Source: Pseudoflavitalea rhizosphaerae (GTDB taxonomy: Bacteria > Bacteroidota > Bacteroidia > Chitinophagales > Chitinophagaceae). Taken from it: a DNA stretch of 64,000 nucleotides. Position 1 is the first letter of the stretch; the number at the start of each line of letters is the position of its first letter. Under the pieces are notes generated by a model that saw nothing but the letters and a program-made list of their open reading frames with translations, was not told the DNA's origin and searched no databases. Location: assembly GCF_003991355.1 (NCBI RefSeq), contig NZ_RCSU01000002.1, forward strand, positions 124,001-188,000, given 5' to 3'. Below, one piece after another: positions 9,172 to 18,068 of this stretch. The translations under genes were made by a program, and so were the position numbers.

Positions 9172-11790
9172 TTATTTCGGATCAAGCGCCTTGTTGATAT
9201 TGAACAGCAACGCAGCCCTGTGCGCTTTAGTTTCTTCGTTGGTAGAAACGGCTGTTGACAACTGGGTCTTGATCTTCTTCAGTGTATTGAGGGCTGCCGC
9301 TTTTGACACATCGTCAAATTCTTTCGCATCCAGCATGCTGCCCAGTCCACGTACAAAGATACCCTGCAGGTATTGACGGTATACGTTCACGTTAGTGCCG
9401 AGATCAGCAGCGAAGATCCCTTTTTGAAGATCATTCATAACATCTGCAACGCTGTACTGGTTTCCGTACAGGCGGCTGTTGGTGATACGCTGCAAAGTGT
9501 TCGGGTGCAGGATATGCGCCAGGGCGCCGTTGGCCTGCATTTGCAGCACATTGGCTGTTGCACGGAAGTCTTCACCAGCCTGGGGTTGGTTGAATCCACG
9601 ACGCTGCATCTGCAGGTAAGGATACACCTGTGCATCGGCATCGAATGCATTGGGTGCAAACGCATATTTGGTCAGCACTTCCATCGCTTTTTTCTGAGTG
9701 GCCAGTGGTACAGGCGTGAATGGTTTGGTGGCAGATTTCTGCTCAGGGAAACTCCTGTCTACATACACACCACCAATATAGCGGCTCACAGCAGAGAACA
9801 TGTTCATCCTTTGTGCGATGAGGTTGCCATAACGGGCTCTCAGCTCAGCATAGGATTGTCCATTTTTACTGTATTTGCCCACCAGCTTCGGGATGGTATT
9901 GTTCACGATCCTGAAGCGGTCTTCGGCATATGCGATGGCATCATTGGTATGGTCCATGATGTTCACGCGGGGATCGATGGCTTTACCGGGAGCGCGCATA
10001 TCGTCACCATCATTACCGAAAGTGAGCTGGGGATCGGTGCTGCGGCTCAGGATCTTCTTCAGTCCTTCTGCTTCTTCGGCAGGTGAGAATTCCGCATAAC
10101 CATATTCGATAGCCCAGATATCATAAGGGCCTGCTTTTGTTGTATAGTAGTCGCCCTGTTTGGATTTGTCTGCTGCGATGTTCACGGCGGGATAATCCAT
10201 CACGGAACCCATTGTTCCGATCTTGTGTGTGATGGCAGTATTGTTGATCTCAGCGGGGCTCAGCATCTGTGATGCTTTCATGTTGTGGTTGAGGCCGAGT
10301 GTGTGGCCCATTTCGTGCATCACCAGGTAAGTGAGGAACTGTTTGTGCATCTCGCGCAATTCAGCGGGAGAAGCATCGGCAGCGTCCAGCATGGTAGTGC
10401 CGGCAACGAACTGTGCTTTCAGTTCCTGCGCCAGTGTACAGGTAGCGAGATGACTGTGTTTCATACCAGGCACATGCATTTCCACTTCTTCTTCTTTGGT
10501 GAAGAGATCTTTGATCATCTGCATGGATGGACCAGCTTTGAAAAGCTCATCCTGGTTGATGGTGCCGCTTCCGGAGGCCCATTCGATGGTGATGTCCGCA
10601 CCCAGGATCTCCCCTGTTCTCGGATTCACGAAGCTGGGCCCGATAGCGCCATAACTCGGTTGTGCACTGGCTACCCAGCGGATCACGTTATAACGGATAT
10701 CATCAGGGTTCCAGGTGGCATCGTCTGGCATGATCTTCATCTGCACGGCATTTTTGAAACCTGCTTTCTCGAAAGCCTCGTTCCATTTATGTCCAGCTTC
10801 AACGATAGCGTCGCGGTATTCAACAGGCGTAGTATTCTCTACCCAGTAAACGAGTGGTTGAACCGGCTCGCTCACGGCTGCATTGGGATCTTTCTTCTTC
10901 AGGTTCCAGCGATGGATCAGGTCCTTGTAGGGGGTTGGACTGATAGTAGTGAGATTGGTAACGTTCTCGGTGAAATAACCAACGCGCGGATCGTCCAGCC
11001 TTGGTTTGTAATCGTTCTGCGGCATTTCGATGAGCGTGTGCTGCATACGAACGCGCACATAACGGCCATCCGTAATGTCCGGACCAGACTGCGCAGTGAT
11101 ATTCGGATTGTCGTATGCCATATCCACTACGATATCTGTGTTATTAGGGAAAGAGCGGATGGCATGGTATTTCGATTTGGCGGGATTCAGACCACCAAGG
11201 TTGAACATCATTGCGGCAAATGGACTGGGCCCGAAATTTGGTTTCACATTGTCCATTTTTTCACTGATGAAAAGTCCGTCTGCGCTTACCAGGAAGCCGT
11301 CATCATCCTGGGCGCTTATCTTCTCTACATGGAATATGGCTTCGGGTTTGTCTACGTTCCAGGTTTTGCTCACAGCATCAGCAGGATTATAGTAGAAGTT
11401 TGTATTCACCTGTGAGAACTCCAGTTTATCAAATGCTTTCTCCACTTTGAACACGAAGGTGGTGCGGTGCATGCCCTGGTTCAGGAAGAGTGTGGTAGGT
11501 CCATTTACGGAGAAACTCTGGTAGATATAATCTTTTCCGAGCTGGCTTTTTTTGATATACAACTGCACACTGCCGGTGGCAGTATCCTGGTAGATGGTGA
11601 AGAGGCCATCTACCTTACGGCTGGTCTTCACTTTATCTTTGATCCCGGCCGGTTTTTTGGGTTTGGCGGTGTCTGCCACCGCAGCGGGAACAGGTGCTTT
11701 GTCTTTTTCTTTGTTCTTGTTCTTCTTCTGCGCATAGCTCACAAGCAGCACTGGTCCCGATAACAGAAATAATAGTAGGAGTTTTTTCAT
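9172..11790 (-). CDS. Secreted zinc-dependent metalloprotease (DUF5117/DUF5118 type)
   Basis: The 872-residue protein starts with a signal peptide (hydrophobic stretch then SYAQKK) and a Lys/Ala/Pro-rich linker. Near residue 490 is HEMGHTLGLNHN, an extended zinc site HExxHxxGxxH, followed by MGSVMDYP, a metzincin Met-turn. The segments before it match the DUF5117/DUF5118 region that accompanies such proteases in Bacteroidota. It should act in the periplasm or outside the cell. Its substrate is unknown. It is a single gene with its own promoter and terminator. Confidence 0.85.
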   Translation of the reverse strand: MKKLLLLFLLSGPVLLVSYAQKKNKNKEKDKAPVPAAVADTAKPKKPAGIKDKVKTSRKVDGLFTIYQDTATGSVQLYIKKSQLGKDYIYQSFSVNGPTTLFLNQGMHRTTFVFKVEKAFDKLEFSQVNTNFYYNPADAVSKTWNVDKPEAIFHVEKISAQDDDGFLVSADGLFISEKMDNVKPNFGPSPFAAMMFNLGGLNPAKSKYHAIRSFPNNTDIVVDMAYDNPNITAQSGPDITDGRYVRVRMQHTLIEMPQNDYKPRLDDPRVGYFTENVTNLTTISPTPYKDLIHRWNLKKKDPNAAVSEPVQPLVYWVENTTPVEYRDAIVEAGHKWNEAFEKAGFKNAVQMKIMPDDATWNPDDIRYNVIRWVASAQPSYGAIGPSFVNPRTGEILGADITIEWASGSGTINQDELFKAGPSMQMIKDLFTKEEEVEMHVPGMKHSHLATCTLAQELKAQFVAGTTMLDAADASPAELREMHKQFLTYLVMHEMGHTLGLNHNMKASQMLSPAEINNTAITHKIGTMGSVMDYPAVNIAADKSKQGDYYTTKAGPYDIWAIEYGYAEFSPAEEAEGLKKILSRSTDPQLTFGNDGDDMRAPGKAIDPRVNIMDHTNDAIAYAEDRFRIVNNTIPKLVGKYSKNGQSYAELRARYGNLIAQRMNMFSAVSRYIGGVYVDRSFPEQKSATKPFTPVPLATQKKAMEVLTKYAFAPNAFDADAQVYPYLQMQRRGFNQPQAGEDFRATANVLQMQANGALAHILHPNTLQRITNSRLYGNQYSVADVMNDLQKGIFAADLGTNVNVYRQYLQGIFVRGLGSMLDAKEFDDVSKAAALNTLKKIKTQLSTAVSTNEETKAHRAALLFNINKALDPK

Positions 11791-11821
11791 GATAAATGCC
11801 GTTTTAGTGCCACTGAATATA

Positions 11822-11849
11822 CAAACATAACCTCAAGCAGGAGGAACAA
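11822..11849 (-). promoter_or_regulatory. Promoter of the metalloprotease gene
   Basis: Minus-strand -33 TTG (11847-11849), 17-base spacer, then -7 TATGTTTG (11822-11829), a full match to the Bacteroidota consensus. The predicted leader is about 25 bases. Confidence 0.65.
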
Positions 11850-11871
11850 TTTGATAAATGGCTAAACGGAA

Positions 11872-12591
11872 TTACCAGCCGCTGGCGAGTACGTCGGCGA
11901 TATGCATGGTCTTCATGGGGAGACCTTTGTGACGGATGTATCCGTCCAGGTGCATGAGACAGCTATGGTCGGTTGAAATGATGCACTGGGCGCCGCTTTC
12001 GCGGGCATTGCTAATTTTCTGGTCTGCCATTCCGATGGAGATGGGCTCGAATTTCACTGCGAAAGTTCCGCCGAATCCGCAGCAGGTTTCCACATCTTTC
12101 ATCTCTACCAGTTCCAGTCCTTTGACATTTCCCAATAATTTGCGGGGCTCTTCCTTGATCTTGCATTCGCGGAGTCCGGCGCAGGAATCGTGATAAGTGG
12201 CTTTGAGGTCCAGCTTCGCTCCCAGGTTTTCGATCTTCAGCACGTTCACGAGGAATTCTGAAAACTCGAAAGTCCGGTCCCGGAGGTGTTTCACATCATT
12301 GTGATGGGAGGAATTATCGAAGAGTTTCGGGTAATAATTACGAACGAAGCCTGTACAGGAAGCGCTGGGCGCCACTATGTAATCTGATCCGTCGAAGTCT
12401 TTGAGGAATTTGGTGCAGACCTCCTTGGCATCGTCCCAGAAACCTGCATTGAAGGCTGGCTGGCCGCAACAGGTCTGGTTGGAATTGTATTCAACAGTAC
12501 AACCTGCTTTCTCCAAAACCTTCACCATATTGAAAGCGGTTTGGGGGTAGAGCTGATCTATGAAGCAGGGTATAAAGAGTTGAACCTTCAT
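11872..12591 (-). CDS. (Fe-S)-binding CCG-domain protein, LutA/YkgE-like
   Basis: The 239-residue protein has two cysteine-rich CCG domains: CCGQPAFNAG (about 41-50) with upstream PCFIDQLYP, and CCGFGGTFAVK with upstream HDSCAGLRE. This is the LutA (YkgE) arrangement, part of the LutABC complex that oxidises L-lactate to pyruvate in the cytoplasm. No lutB or lutC is next to it. Instead the gene lies one base after ribH in a leftward run from pdhA, so a lactate role here is inferred from family only. Confidence 0.8.
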   Translation of the reverse strand: MKVQLFIPCFIDQLYPQTAFNMVKVLEKAGCTVEYNSNQTCCGQPAFNAGFWDDAKEVCTKFLKDFDGSDYIVAPSASCTGFVRNYYPKLFDNSSHHNDVKHLRDRTFEFSEFLVNVLKIENLGAKLDLKATYHDSCAGLRECKIKEEPRKLLGNVKGLELVEMKDVETCCGFGGTFAVKFEPISIGMADQKISNARESGAQCIISTDHSCLMHLDGYIRHKGLPMKTMHIADVLASGW

Positions 12592-12592
12592 T

Positions 12593-13093
12593 TTACTGTT
12601 TGAAAGAGTTGTTCAGCGCTATCATTTTCACGGCGGTGATGGCCGCTTCTTCTCCTTTGTGGCCATGGCGGCCTCCGATTCGTTCATCGGCCTGCAGCTG
12701 GTTGTCTACCGTGAGTACGCCGAAGATAACGGGAACGGGCAGTTGCAGATTGAGTTGCAGCACGCCATCGGTAACGGCGCGGCAAACATATTCGAAATGT
12801 GGCGTATCCCCGCGGAGCACACAACCGAATGTGATAATGGCGCAGGGGCGGTTGCTCTTGTGTTTGTTGGCATCCCAGTACGCTTTTACGCCGAAAGGGA
12901 TCTCGAAAGCGCCGGGCACTACAACGGTACGGATATCAGTAATGCCCTGTTCATTCAGTATGCGGATGGCGCCCTTTTCCAGCTCATCCACAACAGTAGC
13001 ATTCCATTCGGTTTTCACAATAACAATACAGGCATCCTTTTGAAGAATGCCCGTATCTATTTGAAATAACTTGCTGTTACTAACTTCTGCCAT
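12593..13093 (-). CDS. ribH: 6,7-dimethyl-8-ribityllumazine synthase
   Basis: The 166-residue protein shows the lumazine synthase pattern: TEWNATVV (about 28-35), substrate loop PGAFEIP (60-66), CVLRGDTPHFEYVC with the catalytic His99, and GVLTVDNQLQADERIGG near the C-terminus. It joins 3,4-dihydroxy-2-butanone 4-phosphate with 5-amino-6-ribitylaminouracil in riboflavin synthesis. It is 11 bases after the TPR gene and one base before the lutA-like gene. Confidence 0.95.
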   Translation of the reverse strand: MAEVSNSKLFQIDTGILQKDACIVIVKTEWNATVVDELEKGAIRILNEQGITDIRTVVVPGAFEIPFGVKAYWDANKHKSNRPCAIITFGCVLRGDTPHFEYVCRAVTDGVLQLNLQLPVPVIFGVLTVDNQLQADERIGGRHGHKGEEAAITAVKMIALNNSFKQ

Positions 13094-13104
13094 ATTGAAT
13101 GGTT

Positions 13105-13812
13105 CTATTTTGTCTCACCGAGTTTAGCCATGAGCTTGTCGGCCTCTACACCGCGCGGCGTCATCGGGAAGTTCTTTTTGATCTCCTTCAGGAGCGCGAT
13201 GGCATCTGCTGTCTTGTTCTGATCGGCCAGCAGTACGGCTGCACGGTAAAGGTATTCAGATGAATTGAAAGTATCATCTGCAAAAGCCTTGCCTGCTTTT
13301 TTGTAATTCTCTACAGCCTGATCTTTCTTGCCCAGTTCAGAGTAAGCATCGCCGAGAAGGCCATACACTCTTACGTTGAGTACTTCTGAAGTGGAAGAAT
13401 AATCGTTCAGGTATTTAACGGCGTTGTTGAAATCCCCGATCTGGAGATAGCAGGCGCCTGCATAGAATTTAGCGAGGTTGGCAGTTTTGGTGCCACCGTA
13501 TTTGCTGATCACTTTGAGGAAACCAGGATTGGCAGCGGAACCGTCGCCATTGAGAGCGAGTGCGAAAGAATCGTTCCTGAAGTTTGACTCGGCTTTCCAC
13601 ATGGCATTGCCGGCTTTCACGTTCTCAGGTGCTTTCACGAAATTATTGTAAGCAAAATACCCGGCTACAAGCAGCACCACGGCCAGTATTCCGATGGATA
13701 CTTTTTTGCCGTTCTTCTGCCAGAACCCTTCGAAGGTATTGGCAAATCTGTCTTCAGCAGATTTTTGTACTGGCGCTGTTGTTTGTTCGGTTTGCTTTAC
13801 TTCTGTAGCCAT
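13105..13812 (-). CDS. Membrane-anchored TPR protein (YfgM-like)
   Basis: A 235-residue protein with an Ala/Gln/Thr-rich N-terminus, one membrane segment (about 36-56, ILAVVLLVAGYFAYNNF) and a C-terminal region of four or so tetratricopeptide repeats (for example VYGLLGDAYSELGKKDQAVENYKKA). The layout matches YfgM/ancillary SecYEG translocon-type proteins or general TPR scaffolds. It follows pdhA by 39 bases and precedes ribH by 11. Its exact role is unknown. Confidence 0.75.
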   Translation of the reverse strand: MATEVKQTEQTTAPVQKSAEDRFANTFEGFWQKNGKKVSIGILAVVLLVAGYFAYNNFVKAPENVKAGNAMWKAESNFRNDSFALALNGDGSAANPGFLKVISKYGGTKTANLAKFYAGACYLQIGDFNNAVKYLNDYSSTSEVLNVRVYGLLGDAYSELGKKDQAVENYKKAGKAFADDTFNSSEYLYRAAVLLADQNKTADAIALLKEIKKNFPMTPRGVEADKLMAKLGETK

Positions 13813-13851
13813 TTGGCAAGAGTTGTGTTTAAGGTTGTTTAATTAAGCAGA

Positions 13852-14847
13852 TTAGTCCATGATAAATGGATAATCGGGTTGCATTACGATATCTTTCAGT
13901 ACTTCGCTGTCATCCGGCCAGGGAGATTCCTCGGCAAATTTAACGGATGCTTCCACTTTCTCGGCCACGCGTTTATCGATGGCTTCCAGGTCTGCTTCAG
14001 TAGAGAATTTATTCTGCAGGATGGTGGCTTTTACCAGGCTGATAGGATCGCGCTGTTTGTATTCTTCCACTTCTTCCTTGGTGCGGTATTTCTGAGGGTC
14101 AGAGATAGAGTGACCTTTATAACGGTAGGTCTTGATCTCCAGCAGGGTTGGGCCATCTCCTTCGCGTGCTCTTTTCACGGCGCGGGAAACGGCTTCATGT
14201 ACGGCTTCGGCGCTCATGCCATCCACTGAATCAGCGGGCATTTCATAAGCGTCTGCCAGTTTATAGATGTCCACGATGTTGGAGGTACGCTCAACAGAGG
14301 TACCCATCGCATAGTGGTTGTTCTCACAAATGAAGATCACGGGAAGTTTCCAGGTCATGGCCATGTTGAACACTTCATGGAGCATACCCTGACGGGCGGC
14401 GCCGTCGCCAAAATAGGTCAGGCAAACATTGTCTGTGCCCTTGTATTTTTCAGCAAAAGCGAGTCCTGCACCTGTACCGATCTGTGCGCCCACGATACCG
14501 TGACCGCCGAAAAAGTACTCGTTCTTTCCGAAGAAGTGCATACTGCCACCTTTACCTTTAGAGCATCCGGTAGCTTTTCCATAGAGTTCAGCCATGCAGG
14601 ACTCAGGGCTTATACCTTTGGCAAGGCCCAGTCCATGATCACGGTAAGCGGTAACGAAGGGGTCTTCCTGGCGGGTAGCGGTCATACAGCCGGCTGCAAT
14701 GGCTTCCTGGCCTACATAGGCATGGAAAAAACCACGGATCTTGCCTTCCATCTTGTATTTTTCCTCGGCAGTCAGCTCAAACTGACGGATCAGTTGCATC
14801 AGCTCGTACCAGTACAGGTAAGTTTCTTTTGAGAATTTAGTGGCCAC
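13852..14847 (-). CDS. pdhA: Pyruvate dehydrogenase E1 component, alpha subunit
   Basis: The 331-residue protein carries the thiamine-diphosphate site GDGAARQG (about 147-154) and the paired ENNHYAMGT, with the E1-alpha phosphorylation-loop-like region RYKGHSISDPQKYRTKEEVEEY. The GGHGIVGAQIGTGAGLAFAEKYK stretch is typical of the E1 alpha subunit of PDH. It decarboxylates pyruvate in the PDH complex. The beta subunit is not adjacent. First gene of a leftward run with its own promoter, divergent from recF. Confidence 0.93.
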   Translation of the reverse strand: MATKFSKETYLYWYELMQLIRQFELTAEEKYKMEGKIRGFFHAYVGQEAIAAGCMTATRQEDPFVTAYRDHGLGLAKGISPESCMAELYGKATGCSKGKGGSMHFFGKNEYFFGGHGIVGAQIGTGAGLAFAEKYKGTDNVCLTYFGDGAARQGMLHEVFNMAMTWKLPVIFICENNHYAMGTSVERTSNIVDIYKLADAYEMPADSVDGMSAEAVHEAVSRAVKRAREGDGPTLLEIKTYRYKGHSISDPQKYRTKEEVEEYKQRDPISLVKATILQNKFSTEADLEAIDKRVAEKVEASVKFAEESPWPDDSEVLKDIVMQPDYPFIMD

Positions 14848-14866
14848 AGTTCAAAAATTTGAGGGG

Positions 14867-14899
14867 CAAAGATAAGGGGATAAAGGGAAAAAAGGGCAA
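14867..14899 (-). promoter_or_regulatory. Promoter of pdhA
   Basis: Minus-strand -33 TTG (14897-14899), 22-base spacer, -7 TATCTTTG (14867-14874), an exact TAnnTTTG match. The predicted leader is about 13 bases. Confidence 0.65.
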
Positions 14900-14971
14900 T
14901 ATTTGCAATTCGGTTTAATCCTTCGCAGAAAACGCTTAAAGGTTGATAACCTGTACAGTAATTTTGATCCA

Positions 14972-16066
14972 TTGTTGTTTCTCCACTCCATATCGCTGGT
15001 ACAGTTCAAGAACTATACCCACAGAGAGTTTGACTTCTCCGAAAGGATCGTAGGCATCTGCGGCCGGAACGGCGTGGGCAAGACCAACCTCCTGGACGCC
15101 ATCTATTATTGCTGCTTTACCAAAAGCTATTTTGGAAGGTCAGACAATTCCCATGTACAACATGGGAGCTCGGGTTTCCGCCTTGTGGCCAATATGGAAT
15201 TGCAGGGGCGTAAGGAAGAGGCCGTCTGCATACTCCGGGAAAATGGAAAAAAGGAATTTTATCTCGAAGGGGAGCTCTACGAAAAATTCGCCCGCCACGT
15301 GGGCCGGTATCCCTGCGTGATCATCGCTCCCGATGATATCCGCATCATCATGGAAGGAAGCGAAGAAAGAAGGCGGTTCACAGACGCCCTCCTCTCCCAG
15401 CTGGATGGTTTTTATCTCACACAACTCATCGATTATAACCGTGTACTCCAGCAACGCAATGGTTTCCTCAAATCCATGGCGGAAAAGAATATACGCGATA
15501 CTGGTCTGCTGGATGTTTATGATCAGCAACTCATTCAGTTCGGAGAATATGTTTTCAGTAAACGAAAGGAATTCCTGGCTGAGCTGATCCCGTCTATAAA
15601 GAATTTCTATAAACAGATCGCGGCTACTGATGAAGAACTGGATCTGGAATATGAAAGCCAGCTGCTGAAAGAATCTTTCCCGCAGTTATTGCAGCGCATG
15701 CGGCAAAAAGATATATTACTGCAACGGACAAACGCCGGAGTGCATAAAGATGATCTCGATATCATGCTGAAGCAACAGGCATTCAAGAACCTGGCATCAC
15801 AGGGACAGCGCAAGAGTTTATTGTTCGCGATGAAACTGGCGGAATTCGAGTTATTGAAAAAACACAAGGGCTTCACTCCCCTCCTGCTGCTGGACGATGT
15901 GTTTGAGAAACTGGATGAACACCGCATGCACAATTTACTCGCCTGGGTATGTGTGCAGAATGATGGACAAATTTTTCTCACAGATACACATGAAGAACGC
16001 ATCCGCAATCACTTCGATGCGTTGAAGCAGCAATACCAGGTAATTTCATTACAGGAAGCAGAATAA
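14972..16066 (+). CDS. recF: DNA replication and repair protein RecF
   Basis: About 365 residues. Walker A GRNGVGKTN, the signature-like SQGQRKSLLFAMKLAE, and Walker B LLLLDDVFEKLD identify RecF, the SMC-like ATPase that helps load RecA at gaps. Homology begins at LHSISLVQFKNY. There is no ATG in frame before this: the open frame starts from TTG codons at 14903, 14972 and 14975. TTG at 14972 or 14975 gives the family's usual N-terminus. A TAnnTTTG match (TAATTTTG, 14959-14966) lies right before it but has no well-spaced -33 element. DUF721 follows, the normal Bacteroidota order. Confidence 0.92.
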   Translation: MLFLHSISLVQFKNYTHREFDFSERIVGICGRNGVGKTNLLDAIYYCCFTKSYFGRSDNSHVQHGSSGFRLVANMELQGRKEEAVCILRENGKKEFYLEGELYEKFARHVGRYPCVIIAPDDIRIIMEGSEERRRFTDALLSQLDGFYLTQLIDYNRVLQQRNGFLKSMAEKNIRDTGLLDVYDQQLIQFGEYVFSKRKEFLAELIPSIKNFYKQIAATDEELDLEYESQLLKESFPQLLQRMRQKDILLQRTNAGVHKDDLDIMLKQQAFKNLASQGQRKSLLFAMKLAEFELLKKHKGFTPLLLLDDVFEKLDEHRMHNLLAWVCVQNDGQIFLTDTHEERIRNHFDALKQQYQVISLQEAE

Positions 16067-16097
16067 GTTGTTTACCTTTGGATCATAAGTTATACGT

Positions 16098-16379
16098 ATG
16101 GGTGAATATTCTCTGGGCGATGCCATGAAACATTTCCTGAACCGCAGCAGGATCAAAGGCTCCATTCAGGCATTACAGATAGAAGATGTATGGGAACAGA
16201 TCATGGGCAAGACCATCGCTAAATACACTGAGAAGATCGAGATCCACGGAACCACGCTTTATATTAATACAACTGTTGCTCCCCTCAAACAGGAATTACT
16301 TTACCAAAAAGACCAGATTAAAACAAGGGTGAATGAATTGCTCGGTGATAATACCGTGCGGGAGGTGGTGATCAGGTGA
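16098..16379 (+). CDS. DUF721 (DciA-like) protein
   Basis: A 93-residue protein with the DUF721 pattern: a basic N-terminal helix (GDAMKHFLNRSRIKGSIQ), VWEQIMGKTIAKYTEKI, and a final strand-helix with LKQELLYQKDQIKTRVNELLG. DciA, a member of this family, assists loading of the replicative helicase DnaB in bacteria without DnaC. It follows recF by 31 bases, a pairing seen in many Bacteroidota. Confidence 0.85.
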   Translation: MGEYSLGDAMKHFLNRSRIKGSIQALQIEDVWEQIMGKTIAKYTEKIEIHGTTLYINTTVAPLKQELLYQKDQIKTRVNELLGDNTVREVVIR

Positions 16380-16482
16380 TCCACCTGCCTCATGAATTCT
16401 CTTCCGCAGACTGCTGCAGTCAACTGGTCGGTTGGCGGATTGTCGGGATAATTATTATTGAAGATTAAAAGTTTCATAAACT

Positions 16483-16920
16483 TCATATGCCCAACCAATT
16501 AGATTCAATTAAAATCCATTGCTTCTCTTCACAAGAGTATTCAAACTTGATATTGGCCCCACCACCGTTTAAGAAATTATAGTTTTTTCTTCGATATGAA
16601 ACGTAAAAGTCTACTATGGTAATCATCAATTGATTCTTATTTAAGACTGGCAAAATTTTCCATATTCTAATCCCACGCTTTATCAACTTTCTATTTTCTT
16701 TTGCTTCAATTGAAATTGACTTAAATTTTTGTTCACTTTTGTCAGATTCTAAAATGTAAGGTTGATTATTTTGATCGATCAAATAGACATTTCCTTCTAA
16801 CTGAGCCGGCTGCATTATAATAGCAGAGTCAATCATTTTTTTGTATTCATTTACACCAGACTGCCCTAAAGACGCACAGCTAATAAAAGAATAAAATAAT
16901 ATCAAAAGGAACTTATTCAT
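16483..16920 (-). CDS. Secreted protein of unknown function, AT-rich
   Basis: A 145-residue protein with a leader (NKFLLILFYSFISCASLGQS) that could be cleaved by signal peptidase I after Gln-Ser or act as a lipoprotein leader at Cys15. The rest is a mixed alpha/beta domain without a recognised motif. The gene is visibly richer in A+T than recF and the ABC permease around it, which suggests later arrival. It stands alone, convergent with DUF721. Confidence 0.6.
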   Translation of the reverse strand: MNKFLLILFYSFISCASLGQSGVNEYKKMIDSAIIMQPAQLEGNVYLIDQNNQPYILESDKSEQKFKSISIEAKENRKLIKRGIRIWKILPVLNKNQLMITIVDFYVSYRRKNYNFLNGGGANIKFEYSCEEKQWILIESNWLGI

Positions 16921-16964
16921 TTCGAATCATATAGGTATCAATGTAAACACCTGGTAATAACGAA

Positions 16965-18014
16965 TTATTGGGTCTTCACCCGCGGGTCCACAATTCCATA
17001 AAGCAGGTCTGCCAGTATCCCAATCACAATAAAGAAAAAAGAAGAAATCAATACTGATCCCATTACCACCGGAAAGTCAAGTTTTTCCAGTGCATCCACT
17101 GTTACTTTCCCGATCCCTTTCCAACCGAAGATATACTCCACAAAAAAAGCACCGGCCAGCAATTCCGCAAACCAGCCGGTAATAGCAGTAATAACAGGAT
17201 TGAGCGCATTGCGCAGGGCATGACGCCAGATAACTACCCTTTTGCTCAATCCCTTTGCGCAAGCAGTTCGGATATAGTCCTGCGTAAGTACGTCCAGCAT
17301 GGAGCTACGGGTAAGTTGTGTAATGATAGCCAGCGGGCGGATTCCCAGTGTAAACGCCGGCAGTATCAGGTTCTGCATACTCCAGTATCGCTCCCCTGTT
17401 GTTTCATCGATATCGAACCAGCTTCCGGTCATGTGCAGACCGGTTATATCGCTTAATAAGAAACCGAAGAGATACGCCACAACGATCCCCATAAAAAATG
17501 ATGGCGCGGAAATACCGAGCACACTGGTGAACACAGCGCTTGTGTCCATCCATGTGTTTTTCTTCACGGCGGCAAGTATGCCCAGAGGAATGCCTAATGC
17601 AATCGCGATGAACATAGCTGCTATCGCGAGGATGATGGTTCCCGGCAAGGCTTCCATCAATACCGTCCACACATCTTTTTTGGTTTGATAAGAGCGGCGC
17701 AGGTACGGCACTTTCACGCCAAATTTCGTATCACCCCCCAAGAAAAAGCCTTTGAGCTGTTTCTTTTCTATATCCGCCTTTGTATGAATAGCAATGGGCG
17801 AAATATCATTGAGGTATAAAAAGAATTGTTTGTATTTGGGTTGATCCAGGTACAGTTCCTTGCGAATATTTTCCTGCGTGGCGGCATCGGCGCGTTGTCC
17901 CATGATCAACCGACTGGGATCACCGAAGCCCTGGAACAGGAAGAATACCACCACTACCACGCCCAGCATCACGAGGATGCCATAGAAGATCCGCCTGGTA
18001 ATGTACTTGATCAT
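16965..18014 (-). CDS. ABC transporter permease, DppB/OppB family
   Basis: A 349-residue integral membrane protein: first membrane segment about 9-31, a long external loop (about 32-135), then five more segments (roughly 139-345). The EAA-like loop is at YIRTACAKGLSKRVVIWRHALRNALNPVIT. This is the DppB-type subunit of peptide or nickel ABC importers. The usual partner permease, ATPases and binding protein are not nearby, which is common in Bacteroidota where they are scattered. Confidence 0.88.
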   Translation of the reverse strand: MIKYITRRIFYGILVMLGVVVVVFFLFQGFGDPSRLIMGQRADAATQENIRKELYLDQPKYKQFFLYLNDISPIAIHTKADIEKKQLKGFFLGGDTKFGVKVPYLRRSYQTKKDVWTVLMEALPGTIILAIAAMFIAIALGIPLGILAAVKKNTWMDTSAVFTSVLGISAPSFFMGIVVAYLFGFLLSDITGLHMTGSWFDIDETTGERYWSMQNLILPAFTLGIRPLAIITQLTRSSMLDVLTQDYIRTACAKGLSKRVVIWRHALRNALNPVITAITGWFAELLAGAFFVEYIFGWKGIGKVTVDALEKLDFPVVMGSVLISSFFFIVIGILADLLYGIVDPRVKTQ

Positions 18015-18068
18015 GTTTGCAGTTGATGGTTGAAGCTAAGCAATACGAACTGATCTGCAAAACCTGGC

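Noticed and set aside
10285-11415. 376-codon frame opposite the metalloprotease gene
   Set aside because: The minus-strand gene has signal peptide, zinc motif and Met-turn; the long frame is a by-product of its codon use.
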